This document shows, piece after piece, positions 1-11,073 of a stretch of 49,089 nt of DNA (the stretch's first letter is position 1; each line of letters begins with the position of its first letter). The notes beneath the pieces are model-generated. The model was not told where the DNA came from. It was given only the letters and a program-made list of their open reading frames with translations, and made no database searches. This DNA is from Amphimedon queenslandica (lineage: Eukaryota; Porifera; Demospongiae; Haplosclerida; Niphatidae). The DNA lies in assembly GCF_000090795.2 (NCBI RefSeq), contig NW_003546310.1, forward strand, positions 253,749 to 302,837. The letters run 5' to 3'. The translations under genes and the position numbers were made by a program.

Positions 1-185
1 ACTGAGCATGCGCATTGGCGCGCGCCTTTGATACACACACTCATTATCACACAAATATGTTGATAACACCCCCGCTGCGGGATACATCGAATTTGTATGA
101 CCTCGCCCTCAGGCCTGTGGCCCTCGGGCTCGGTCATACAAATGCGATGTATCCCTAGCGGGGGTGTTATAATGTTTACTTGTGA
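1..185. mobile_element. Inverted-repeat element, copy 1 (cut by window edge)
   Basis: Positions 63-170 form an imperfect hairpin. The left arm starts ATAACACCCCCGC and the right arm ends GCGGGGGTGTTAT; the inner arms GTATGACC and GGTCATAC also pair, around a GC-rich loop. The same hairpin with the same outer flanks (ACTGAGCA, CCTTTGA, ACAAATATGTTGATAA) recurs at 47668-47855. The repeat is therefore larger than the hairpin and probably continues left of the window. No coding capacity is evident. It looks like a non-autonomous foldback or MITE-type repeat; the family is not recognised. Confidence 0.75.
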
Positions 186-615
186 TATAGAAAGCAGAGA
201 ATCACAAGAATGCATGGAGTTTCTCAATTTTCGAAGGCATGCTAAATCTTCTCTAACAAAGTTTCAAGGATATCCAATTGGCTCAGTCAAAATGGTAAAA
301 TTGAATACTAGCGGTTACGAAAGATTAAAAAGGCTCTCCCCTTTAGTTCCAAATCAAGTCATGACTTTTGAACGTTTTTAATACTATTGAATATAAAAAT
401 GGGGAAGGTAGACGCTGCAGTGCATATTGTTGCTTTACGGACAACATTGAAGAAAAATATGGCAAAATTTAATCATTTGCTGAGTGTTCACCTGTTGGAA
501 CAGTTGAAATTGTAAAACTATGTGAAATGACAGGATCAAGAATTCTAGAAACCTCAGGGGCACAATGTAGAGAAATTCTTAAAACATATGCCCAGTATTC
601 ATTGATATCTTGCTA
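178..615 (+). pseudogene. Unrecognised coding remnant with a duplicated motif
   Basis: Two successive open stretches (to 381, and about 389-615 with one in-frame stop) carry similar short motifs, GYPIGSVKMVKL and CSPVGTVEIVKL. This suggests a diverged internal duplication or a two-repeat protein fragment. The first open stretch runs leftward into the inverted repeat without an obvious own start. I do not recognise the family. It may be a transposon-borne fragment, since it abuts the hairpin element. Chance similarity cannot be excluded. Confidence 0.25.
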
Positions 616-906
616 AATAATTGAAATTAACTCTAACAGCAGCGCTCCTTGTATTACAGTCAATGTCAGAATATAACTTGTAATTGTATATGTGTCAAAA
701 CGAGACCAATCTAAGATGTACATTGTTAAAGTACCAAACAATTATGAACACTTTTAATGAATATTATTTTGATTTTGTTAGAACTTGAAAGTAATTAATA
801 GTCATTTTTATTGTCATAGTTATAATTACTGGTAACCATATATTGTTATTTTTAATTTTTTAACATCATGAGATGACTTGTAGGGTTAAAGAATTCTCAG
901 CTTCAG
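616..906. other. AT-rich stretch, nothing recognised
   Basis: No open frame of note, repeat or splice-bounded exon was seen between the upstream remnant and the GCAAGATC-rich element. Confidence 0.4.
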
Positions 907-1150
907 TGCAAGATCCTGTTACAACTGGGTCTGTGTAAGATAATAATAACATGCAAAGATGTTGCAGGGTCTTAAAATATGCAAGATCCTTGAATTTTGT
1001 CTTGAAGGATCATGCATCTTTCAAGACCCTGCATTAACTTTGAGAGTCATGTCATGATCTTACAAGACTCTCCATGACAAGATTACGCAAGTTTTGCTAT
1101 CTTGTATTATCATGCTTCATCTTAAAGTTTTTCATAAGATCTTGCAAAAT
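907..1150. repeat. GCAAGATC palindromic repeat (MITE-like)
   Basis: The stretch begins TGCAAGATC and ends GATCTTGCA. Several further copies of AAGATC, GATCTT and AAGACCC(T)GCA lie between, in both orientations. This multi-hairpin structure is typical of small non-autonomous elements. It sits directly upstream of the Tigger remnant and may have replaced that element's 5' end. Boundaries are approximate and no target duplication was identified. Confidence 0.4.
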
Positions 1151-1164
1151 TTTCTATTGAATTT

Positions 1165-2165
1165 TTACAAGGGTGATAAAGGATTTGATATATCCAAAAC
1201 ACGAGTGACTGTGGCTCTTATTGCTAATGCTAATAAGACCCCATAGTGATATGGACAAACAAAAAACCCCACTGCTTCAGGGGAATTCAAAAAAGGCAGG
1301 TACCAGTATTTTACACAGATCAATGAAATACTCGGATGACAGAAAACATGTATCAAATTGTTGGCTCTTTCAATTGTAAAATGATTCATCAAAAAATCGG
1401 TTTTACTTTTAATGGATAGTGCAGTCTGTCACCCAGAAATTTTACGCATAAGTTTAGCAATGTGAAAGTGGTATTTTTCCCATCCTATGCAACTACAATA
1501 CTCCAACCTTTAGATCTTGGGAACATTATAAATTTTGAGGTCCACTATCAGGGCTATCTTCTTGTATTCTTGCTTCCAATGAAACTTGTATTAATTTTTA
1601 TCTGAAGTTGCTAAAACTATTAACATATTAGATGCTATACGTTGGATATTGAAGGCATGGAGTGATGTCTAACCTGAAACTATCAGCAAATGTTTCAGAC
1701 GTGTTAGAGTGACACCCTCTGCTATTGCTGTAGGAAGTTCAGACTTGGATGATCCATTCGAGGATCTAAATCTGATTTAAGGAATAAATGGCCTCATATT
1801 AGATGACATGTGTACAGGTAGTGAGGCATGCTCATTGAATATTTACACCAATTGAGAGAATGGTTTTTCTGTATGTGCAAAGTTTGAAGATGAAATTTGG
1901 GACCAAGCATTTTTGGAAAATCTAATGTACAAGAATCAAAATCTGAGGATGAAGAATTGGAAACAGACGTATTACCTCCACCTTATAAGATAACATCCTA
2001 CAGGAAGGCTTTATGAATGCTAAAAAATGTACAAACGTATCTTGAAAGCTGCTCTGCCGATTAAGTATTTCTTACAAGTACCCTCGTAGACGAAGTTGCT
2101 ATTTTGAGTACATTCAAAGCAAAACAAAGTACTTTAGATACTTTTTTACATAAGATTTACATGAT
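1165..2165 (+). pseudogene. Tigger/pogo-type DDE transposase, decayed C-terminal half
   Basis: Broken frames read like the catalytic core and tail of a Tigger transposase (pogo clade, Tc1/mariner superfamily; cut-and-paste transposition in the nucleus). In order: KTRVTVALIANA at about 1190, LMDSAVCHP (second catalytic Asp) at about 1412, a region like the family's 'LQPLD' third-Asp motif (TTILQPLDLGNI) at about 1490, then ILDAIRWILKAWSDV and PETISKCFRR at about 1630-1700. The tail has the usual acidic segment and a final STFKAKQSTLDTFL. Several stops and frameshifts are present, so it is not functional. The N-terminal CENP-B/HTH part is absent; a palindromic repeat lies where it should be. 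No terminal inverted repeats were found. Confidence 0.8.
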
Positions 2166-2244
2166 TAAAAACTTCTGTATAATAAAAAGTCTCCCAAAAG
2201 TTCCATTATTTGGAAGTTCCACTGTACATGAAACATTTTAAATG

Positions 2245-4625
2245 TAGGACAGTAAGAACTCAGTCTGATCATTTACCATGGGTGTTAAGAATATGAGACA
2301 CGAATAGTTAGAAGTGTTTAAAACATCCGCATCATTTCAAAATTCAACCTCAAATGATAAAGGCTCAAGTCTTAGCAGTCGCTACTGGTATCTTAATACT
2401 ATGAAACTAAGAAAAGAAATATTGAGATGGGAGTAGTTTATAAAACACCAATTTTATACCAATTTCAGTGAGTTAGTAATCTGCACTCCTAGTACAAGCT
2501 ATACAAGAAAAAGGAAATGAATAGTCCAATGTCAGTACAACATGAAGCATCAATTTAAACCAATTTTGAATAGTAAAAATTAAGTCAGATTTGTCACTTT
2601 TGGTATATGCTATACCAAGAAACTAAGAAAAGAAGCAAATAGTGCGAAGTCATTAGAACATGAAAACCCAACCTTTAAATGAAAAGAACTCAGTCTGATC
2701 CATTACTGGTGGCATAAACTACACCATAAAATTTAGGAAAAAAGAAACAAATAGTGAGAAGTCAGTAGAATATGAAGTATTTCAAAAACTAACCACATCT
2801 GTGTCTAATCATTTGCTAATGGTATTTTGGACTATTCTATTACCTGAGAAGTGAAACAAATAGTGAAAAGTGTGGAGTACAAAAAGCATCATTTAAAAAC
2901 AAGTTAAAATAATATTTCAGTGTGATCTTGTCTTATCATAAAATGACAAAAAAAGAAATAGTGTGAAAACAGTTCAACATAAAACATAACCAACTTCAAA
3001 TGATGAGAACTTAGTCTAATCATTCACTTTTGGTATTTTGAAGTAACTATAGAACTGACAAACGAAAAAGCAAATAGTGAGGAGTAGTACATGAAACACT
3101 GCTTTTAAACTAATTTCTAGTAATAACTCTAGAAGTCTGATCCATTTTATTCTTGGTATAAACTATATCATGAAACTGAATAAGTAAACAAATGTTTTGA
3201 AGGCAGAAGGTGAAACATCATGTCAAAGACCAACCTCAAATGATACGAACTCAGTCCAATCATTCACTTCTGGTAATTTAACCTATACTATGAGTACATG
3301 AAGCATTTGTGAGAATATTAAGTATGCTATGTAAATGAAAAATAAACAACTAGTGACAGGTGATTAGAACATAAGAACTTTAGAAAATTCACCATCAAAA
3401 TTGATGATAAAAACTGAGTGATATCAGTCACTGCTGGTATTTTTATACTATGTACCTTAGAAAAGGAAAAAAAGGGAATGACGTGAATGGTATGTGAAAC
3501 GTCACTTAAAATCAATTTCCATGAGTAAGAACTATATTCAATCTGTCACTCCTGGTGTAAATAATACAGCATGAAACTGAGAAAAGAAACAATGCATGAG
3601 AAGTGAGTAGAACTTGAAACATTACTTAAAAACAAACCTCAGAACCTTCTGGTACTGAGAAAATGAGAAAACAAGAAACAAATAGTGAGAAATGATTAAA
3701 ACATAAAACATCAATTTTTTAATAAATGTTAAATGTTAAAAACTCAGTCTTATTAGTCTTTTCTTGAATTATAAGCATCATTATAAAACTTATAAAAGAA
3801 GAAACAAGCAGTGAAAAGTAATTAGAACATGTAACATCATTTTTAAAACCAACTTTGTGCGATATGAACTTTTTATTAGTCACTTTTGGTGTTTTAAACT
3901 ATATAATACAACTGAAAAAAAGAAGAAACGGAACATGACAATTCAGTAGTACATGAAGCATCACTGTTAAAACCAATGTAAACAGTAAGAACTAAGTCTA
4001 GTCAGTCATTATTTGTATAAACTGTCATGAAACTGAAAAAAAAAACTAATAGTGTGAAGTCATTAAATTATGTGACATATTGAAAGCCAACCTCTAATAA
4101 AACGAAATTAGTCACTTCTGGTATTATTAACTTTAATATGACACCGAGAAAAGTAGAAACAAATAGTGAGTAGTACATAAAAAATTTTTTAAAACCAAAT
4201 TCAAAAGCTGAGAACTCTGTCTGATCGGTCTCACTTCTAGTATAAACTAAGTCATGAAACATGCGTTACAATAACGTAGCTCAAATAATTGCTCAGTCTA
4301 ATCAGTTGTGTCAAGTAGCACATAATCATAACCACAAATAATGAGAACTCAGTCAGATCATTTACTTATGGCATTAGGTATATTATAAAAATGATAAAGA
4401 AATACTTAAAAGCAATTAGAAAATGAAGCATCATTTCAATATGTAACTCTAAATGATTAGAAGTGTGTCATCAGTCAATGCTGGTATTTTAAACTATACT
4501 AGAAAAAACGAATTAAGAGATGTAGTACATAAAACATTTTAAAACAATTATGAATCACAAAAACTCAATCAGGTCAGTCACTTCAGGATTACCCTATTAT
4601 TATAAAAATGAGAAAGGAAGAAACA
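2245..4625. repeat. Degenerate satellite, about 21 monomers in A/B alternation
   Basis: Monomers of roughly 105-125 bp repeat throughout. Each contains a core like ACTCAGTCTGATCA, then TCACTTCTGGTAT, ACTATGAAACTGAG, AAAAGAAACAAATAGTGAG and a link such as AGAACATGAAACATCA. Two monomer types tend to alternate. Type A has CAACCTCAAATGAT before the core and GGTATTTTAAACT after it. Type B has AATTTTGAATAGTAA before the core and GGTATAAACTATA after it. The effective period is then a dimer of about 230-240 bp. Monomers are diverged and some are truncated, as in an old array that is no longer homogenising. No coding potential is supported. Confidence 0.8.
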
Positions 4626-5338
4626 ATAGTATCAAGTAGAGTCAGCGACCATGTACCATACAGATCAATTATTCGGACACAGTATCATAGGAAAAACTGC
4701 ATATTCTAACTTATTTTTTTTTGCAAATAAGACATCTAACCTATTTATGCCCACGTACCACTTTTGGACTTGGAATGATATCTGGATTAAAAGTTATAGA
4801 GCCAAAACCATGTCCATAGACTGCAAACTTTAATAATTATCATTTTACGGACAGGGACTCTAAAGAATACACAGGCCAGAGCAATAATTTTGACCTTTTA
4901 CATAAAGACATACATCAACCGTTACTCTTATCAACAAATTTGTCACAGGAAAGACCTCCACAAGTAAAAGAAAAGGGACAGGACTAGCACACTTACATTA
5001 TCAGTTTACGGAGCTGTACAGATCATGTGTTTTACTTAAAATTTGGCTGAAACGTGTTTAAAGCTCAGTTAACTTTCGTGAAATTCACTATGCTTGATTC
5101 ATTCTTCTGTAATTTGTTCCTGAGAAGTTTTCAAACTGAAATAAGAATAATGGGCAGAATTTTAGGACAGCATTATGCCAAAATAATCAAATACTTACAA
5201 TAAAATTGACTCCATTAAATTATAAATGGCTGCCACTTAAAACATGCATATCAAGGTAAAATAATGACACCTCCCAATTAGACCCTTTGTTTCCAATTCA
5301 AATTTTACAGGAAGGGCTGATGCGGGTTGATTGCTTGA
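4626..5338. other. Unannotated spacer between satellite and MITE
   Basis: A 60-codon open frame (4651-4833) has no recognisable motif and is bounded by AT-rich sequence; I do not call it a gene. Nothing else stands out. Confidence 0.4.
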
Positions 5339-5764
5339 TATAGACCCCCTAGGCGCTAAGACTATTTTGTATGAATTTGTTACAGTAGACACTTACGAAT
5401 AAAATTTCAGATGGCAAGCTCTCCACATGAAAGGCAGATCAAAGCCCAGGGTGCCAAAATGAAGCATAGAAATGAAGCACTGCAGGAAACCTATGCTGCA
5501 GCAAGAGTTACCTGGTCTATATGATGTAGTCTGGCCTCCATACTTTCCATAAATGCTGCTTGTAAGCCCATAGTACCTAGTAGCACTCTGAAAGAAGGGC
5601 AGGCGGTGTCACCGCCTTCAATTTTCTTATGATCTCGAGGCCTTGGCGTCAGTAACTTACACCGTGGGTGGATACCGTATAGAAAAATTTTATTTATTTT
5701 TGAATGAATACCATTATTGTAATCTTATTCATTGTAAATGATCTTAGCACCTAGGCGGTCTATA
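5339..5764. mobile_element. MITE, 426 bp, TA-flanked
   Basis: The left end TATAGACCCCCTAGGCGCTA and the reverse complement of the right end, TATAGACCGCCTAGGTGCTA, agree over 23 bp with two mismatches. The element begins and ends in TATA, so the target duplication is TA or TATA. That would suit a Tc1/mariner-type non-autonomous element. The interior is non-coding, with a few palindromic bits and no open frame. It lies between the satellite block and the pogo-like transposase. Confidence 0.75.
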
Positions 5765-6031
5765 TAATATTCATTAAACTATTGCAATATAAATTAGTGT
5801 ATGAATAATAAAATAACTTGCATTATGGAATAACTGTGATTTTTGGGCATGATAGCCACATTCCTAGCTAGAATACATTGCCAGACTTGGTGCTACAATG
5901 CATGCACTGTTCTTAGTTTTCAATTTTGATCGAAATTATTTTAGTAAAAACTTAGGTTATGTTTCCACATGCACCACTTGTGAAAAGAATTGTAAAAAGC
6001 AAAGTGCAAACACAACATAGCCCATGTCTTG

Positions 6032-8270
6032 ATGAGTGCGCTTCATGGACAGCCTCGTGGATCATACCAAAAATGGAATGACAAAAGTATGCAAAAGGCT
6101 GCAAAAGATGTTGAGGAAGGTATTTTTATTGAAAAAAAATTATTAGCCTTGCTTACTCTTTGATGGGTTCTATTGTTTTTCATGGCTTACATACTGTATA
6201 GCTGAAGGACTTAACTTCTGCTGATTTCATGTCTTGTTTCAGATTAAATTTCACAAAACTCTAGATATTTAATAGCAGGAAATTTTGGAGCAAGTTAAAT
6301 TTGGCAAATTGCTGATATTTGGTGATTGGTAAATTTTAACTTGGCAAATTAATGGCCACATGCTATTGAGCATGCGTATATTGGCTCAAAATGGCAGATT
6401 TTATCTTGGCAAATGGCAATTAAAGCACCAAATTTGCCAAATTTTATTCCCGTCAAAGTTTCCCGCTGCATGTACATTGTAATGTGTTTCCAGTGGTGGA
6501 GTGTTAGGATTTGTGAAAATTACAAATCCATGTATATGATTTTTGAGTGGATCTGTAAAGTTTATTCCTTCCAAATTTCCAGCTTTAGTATGCTGTATTT
6601 AAACAATAATGGAATTAATCTAATTTGTTAGATGCTATGTCATTAAGAATGGCTTCTGAAAAGTACTCTGTCCCTAAGTCTACTCTACATGACAGAGTGA
6701 TGGGCAAAACTGACTTTGAAGCCCGTCCTGGTCCTAGCTATTATTTAAGTTTTAAAAATGAGGAAGAACTGGCTTGTTTTTTCATTAAAACTGCAAAGAT
6801 AGGTTATCCTTGTAGAAAGAGGCAAGTTAAAGAATTGTCAGTGCTCGTGGTATTTGTACTTCAGTTACAAATGGGTGGTGGGAACACTTTTGCAAAAGGC
6901 ATCCCCAAATGACTCTAAAAATGGCTATGCCACCGTCATATGTTCGAGCTGCTGCAACTCATCCAGTAATTTTGAATAAGTACTTTGGCACACTAGAAGA
7001 AATATTGACAAATAATGACATTCTAAAAAGACAAGTCCACATTTTTAATTGTGAGAAAACTGGGATGCCATTGAATCCCAAATGTTTGAAAATTGTAGAT
7101 AAAAAAGGATAAAAAACCCAAGCTATATAACATCCAACACTAAAGCTCAAGTGACTGTTCATGCTTGTACCTGTGCTGCTAGCTATGTCATCCCTCCATT
7201 TGTTATAATCAAATGAAGTCCCTTAATCCAGAGCTAACAAAAAATGAAGTTCCTGGTACTTTATATGGGCTCTCTGAAAATGGTTGGATGACAAAGGATC
7301 TTCTTTATTATTGGTTCAAAGAACATTTCTTATTGTATGCCCCACAAGTTCGACGACTTTTACTGATGGGTGGGCATGCTACACATTACTCTCCAGAAAC
7401 CATTTGCTTAACTGCCTCTCAAAGTTATTGCATTTGTTCTTCCACCCAACACGACCCACATTACTGAGGCACTTGATAAGGGTTGCTTTGGTCCTCTGAA
7501 AGTAGCATGGAGACATCTTTGCCATGAATTTTTTGTAACCCTGAAAAAGCAACTTTCTCACTTTATGATTTTTCTGGAATTATTTTTAAGCTTGGGCTAG
7601 GGCATTTTCAGTAAAGAATATTCAGTCTAGTTTTAAAGTAACAGGAATATGTCCACATAATAAGTCTGTGGTAGAGAAATAGGTATCAACTACAGAGCCT
7701 GATTCAGAATAAGTTTTCTCTCTTTCAACCTTTCAATTTGGCTCGTAAGAATGGCATCAAGCACCTTCCTTTGTATAGCCCATCTCGCAGCTGTTGTGCT
7801 GATGTTAGCAAATCTGCTCATAGTGAACTGGATGAGTCATTAGACGGGTTTGAAAAATACCTTCTAGAGAAAAGTTCTGGGTCATTTAAAGTAAGTTCTT
7901 TTGCAGCAAGTCATGATAGTTCCAAAATTTCAAGGTTTTGTATTCCTCCTGTATCTCCATGAAAGTCACAGGTAGATGAAAAGGCATTATGCAAAGTTGT
8001 TACTTGTCAGGATAGCATTAGATTAATGAAAGAAAATGAAGAAAAGAAACAGCATGAGGCTCAACTGAAAGAAATGAGGAAACAAGATCGAGTAGGAAGC
8101 AAAAAGTGCAGCAGTCGAAAGCATCAGGCATCGAAGTATCATTTGCAAAAAATCAAGTTATTTAGAGGATAGTGATGGTTTTCAAAGTGAAGTTGAAACT
8201 GATTGTGAATTAAATGTTCAGTCAGATTTTGAGTTGGATTGTTCTTTTGCCGAATTGAGAGGATAAGGTA
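6032..8270 (+). pseudogene. pogo-like transposase (HTH_psq + DDE_1), with intron
   Basis: Exon 1 (6032-6119) starts ATG, and its end joins in frame to an exon at 6632 through a GT...AG intron (6120-6631). The joined product reads as an HTH_psq domain (ASEKYSVPKSTLHDRVMG) followed by the usual EEELACFFIKTAKIGYPCRK segment. After a frameshift near 6840 come NGWWEHFCKRHP (6870), NCEKTGMPL (about 7045), GTLYGLSENGWM, LLLMGGHATHYSPE (about 7360) and LDKGCFGPLKVAW (about 7470). In this pogo-related family the DDE motifs are NCDETG and MDGHxxHY. Here the first Asp reads Glu and the second reads Gly, so the enzyme is dead as well as frameshifted. The tail (7740-8150) ends in a charged coiled-coil-like KENEEKKQHEAQLKEMRK. 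An acidic segment at 8167-8264 resembles the repeated exon units that follow. Confidence 0.8.
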
Positions 8271-8319
8271 TTGCACTGCAAGTTTTGTACTTTTATGTAC
8301 AATAACATCAATTAAAATC

Positions 8320-10672
8320 ACAGTCAGATTACGAGTCAGAGCCTTCTACGAAAAAAGGAACAAGAGGACAGAAAAAGAGTAAGTTATTATTGTTGTTTAG
8401 AGCCAGTAGATATTCAGCCACAATCCGATTATGAGTCAGAGCTTTAGGTACAAGAGTACGAAAGAAGAGTAACTGATTAATACTGTTGTTATTATTGTTA
8501 TTGTTGGTATTATTATTGTTGTTTAGAGCCTGTAGATATTCAGCCACAGTCAAATTCTGAGTCAGAGCCTTCTACAAAAACAGGAAGAGGACGGAAAAAG
8601 AGTAAGTTTATTATTATTGTTGTTATTATTGTTGTTGTTATCATTATTGTTCTTTAGAGCTGTAGATATTCAGCCACAGTCAGATGACAAGTCAGAGCCT
8701 TCTGCAAAAACAGGAACAAGAGGATGGAAGAAGATTTAATTATTATTTTTGTTATTACATATATTGTCGTAGTTATTATTGCTATTTAGAGCCTGTGGAT
8801 ATTCAGCCACAGTCTGATTATGAGTAAGAACCTTCTACAAAAACAGAAACAAGAGGACAGAAGAAGAGTAAGTTAATTATTTTTGTTGTTATTATTGTTG
8901 TTTAGAGCTTGTAGACATTCAGCCACAGTCTAATTATGAGTCAGAGCCATCTACAAAAACAAGAGGACAAAGAAGAGTAAGTTATTATTATTGTTATTAT
9001 TTTTCATGTTACTACATGTATTGTAGTTATTATTGTTATTGAGAACCTGTGGATATTCAGCCACAGTCTGATTATGAGTCACAACCTTCTACAAAAACAG
9101 GAACAGGATGGGGAAAGAACAAGTTACCTTAAGCCTATACTTTTTTTAGCGTCTACTAAATTTAGCTATATTAGTGAGTAAGCTTTAAACAGCTAAATTA
9201 AATATACGCTAAAATAATTATAATGGTTATTATTTATAGATAATTTAGTTTAAAACGCGGAAATTAGTAATGCTTAACATGACTTACTAATAATTTTTTA
9301 TTTTCCTAAAATTAGTTGACGCAAGTAATAGTAGGCTTAAGGTATTATTGTTATTGTTATTAGTATTGATGTTATTGTAATTATTATTGTTTAGAGCTTG
9401 TAGATATTCAGCCACAGTCTGATTATGAGTCACAGCCTTCTACAAAAACAAGAGAAGAAGAAGAGTAAGTTATTATTTTTATTTAGAACCTGTGGATATT
9501 CAGCCACAGTCGGATTATGAGTGAGAACCTTCTACAACAACAGGAACAAGAGGACAGAAGAAGAGTAACATATTATTGTTATTATTATTATTGTTGTTGT
9601 TATTGTTGTTTAGAGCTTGTAGACATTTAGCCACAGTCCGATTAAAAGTCAGAGCCTTCTACGGAAACAAGAGGACAGAAGAATAGTAAGTGATTATTGT
9701 TGTTATTATTGTTGTTAATGTTGTTGTTTAGAGCCTGCAGATATTTAGCCACAGTCTGCTTTTGAGTCAGTGCCTTCTACAAAAGCAAGAGGACGAAAGA
9801 CGAGTAACTAACTATTACTTTCTTTGTTATTGTTGTTCAGAGCCTGTAGATATTCAGTCACAGTCTGATTTTGAGTCAGAGCCTTCTATGAAAACAGGAA
9901 TAAGAGGCCGAAAGAAGAGTCAGTTATTACTATTGTCATTTTTGTTATTGTTGTTTAGAGCCTGTGGATATTCAGCCACAGTCTGATTATGAGTCAAAGG
10001 CTTCTACAAAATCAGGAACAAGAGGATAGAAGAAAAGTAAGTTAAAATCATTGTTGTTGTTGTTACTTTTGTTTTTTATGGCCTGTAGATAGTCAGCCAC
10101 AATCCGATTATGAGTCAGAACCTTCTGCAGAAATGGGAACAAGAGGACGAAAGAAGAGTAAGCAATTACAGGAGCCCTTAAATAAGATGGGCTCCTGGAT
10201 ATTATTATTATTGTTATTATTATTGTTGTTTAGAGCCTGTAAATCTTCAGCCACAGTCCAATTATGAGTCAGAGCCTTCTACTAGAAGAGGAACAAGAGG
10301 ATGAAAGAAGAGTAAGTTATTATTATTGTTGTCATTATTGTTGTTGTTGATATTATTGTTGTGGTTAGAGCATGTAGATATTGAGCCATAGTCAGATGAG
10401 GAGTCAGAGCCTTCTACTAAAACAAGAACAAGAGGACGGAAGAAGTGTAAGTTATTATAGTTGTTATTATTGTTATTGTTGTTGTTATGATTGTTGTTTA
10501 GAGCCTGTAGATATTAAGCCACAATCCAATTATGAGTCAGAGCCTTCTACAAAAACAGGAACAAGAGTACGGAGGAAGAGTAAGTTATAATTGTCATTGT
10601 TATTATTGTTGTTGTTTGCAGCCTTCAGATATTCAGCCACAGTCCAATTATGAATGAATCAGAAGTGTATAG
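8320..10672 (+). repeat. Tandem array of about 18 exon-like units with splice sites
   Basis: About 18 units of 110-135 bp repeat. Each has a T-rich TTATTGTTG tract ending TTTAG, then about 78 bp beginning AGCCTGTAGATATTCAGCC and ending AAGAAGA, then GTAAG. Read as exon between acceptor and donor, the 78 bp (26 codons) starts and ends in the same phase. Successive exons would therefore join in frame, each adding an acidic half (PVDIQPQSDYESEPS) and a basic half (TGTRGRKK) like an AT-hook or nuclear-localisation motif. Units near 8522, 9836 and 10496 are stop-free. Others carry stops (near 8820, 9740, 10030, 10290, 10400), a changed acceptor (10077) or a changed donor (9910). The array lies after a pogo-like transposase and before Ulp1/PHD exons on the same strand. 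Whether it is ever spliced is inference. Confidence 0.75.
9127..9342. mobile_element. MITE, 216 bp, TA target duplication, inside the exon array
   Basis: The left end is CCTTAAGCCTATAC. The right end, reverse-complemented, is CCTTAAGCCTACTA. The element is flanked by TA on both sides (9125-9126 and 9343-9344). It interrupts the T-rich spacer of one array unit, so it arrived after the array expanded. The interior is non-coding and AT-rich, with TTAGC/GCTAA palindromes. A Tc1/mariner-type non-autonomous element is the simplest assignment. Confidence 0.75.
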
Positions 10673-11073
10673 AAAAGCAAGAGGTGCATCATGCATGTTT
10701 TGTTATTATGTTTATAATAATTAATACATGATTATTTTGAACTGTCAGATTGTGAATCAATAAATCAGAGTATAGGAGGGAAGAAAGGTATGTACATGTA
10801 AATACATATTTACGTGTACATTTATAAATCATTCTTCAACATTCTAATAGGTAGCTCTAGATCTGCATGTAGTTTACTTAAAGACAAAGAAGATGCATGC
10901 TAGTATAAATTATTAAGCAGGAGTTCATTGATATTATCAAAATTTTTGGCATTGCAATGAGTGTAGTTCAACACAGGCACAAATCATAATTGGTTGTAAA
11001 TTCCCCATTGTATTTAACACAGCCTCCTAATTTGCATCTAGTAAAATTTTGATAAAAATTATTTTTACAATAG
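10673..11073. other. Spacer with one last degenerate array-like unit
   Basis: At about 10740-10790 a fragment reading LSDCESINQSIGGKK ends in AAAG then GTATGT, like a diverged final exon of the array. The rest (to the acceptor at 11071-11073) is AT-rich with no recognised element. Confidence 0.35.

Noticed and set aside
4651..4833. 60-codon open frame
   Set aside because: No motif, no context and AT-rich flanks; expected by chance.
6413..6631. 72-codon open frame at 6413-6631
   Set aside because: It lies within the inferred intron of the pogo-like transposase and shows no motif.
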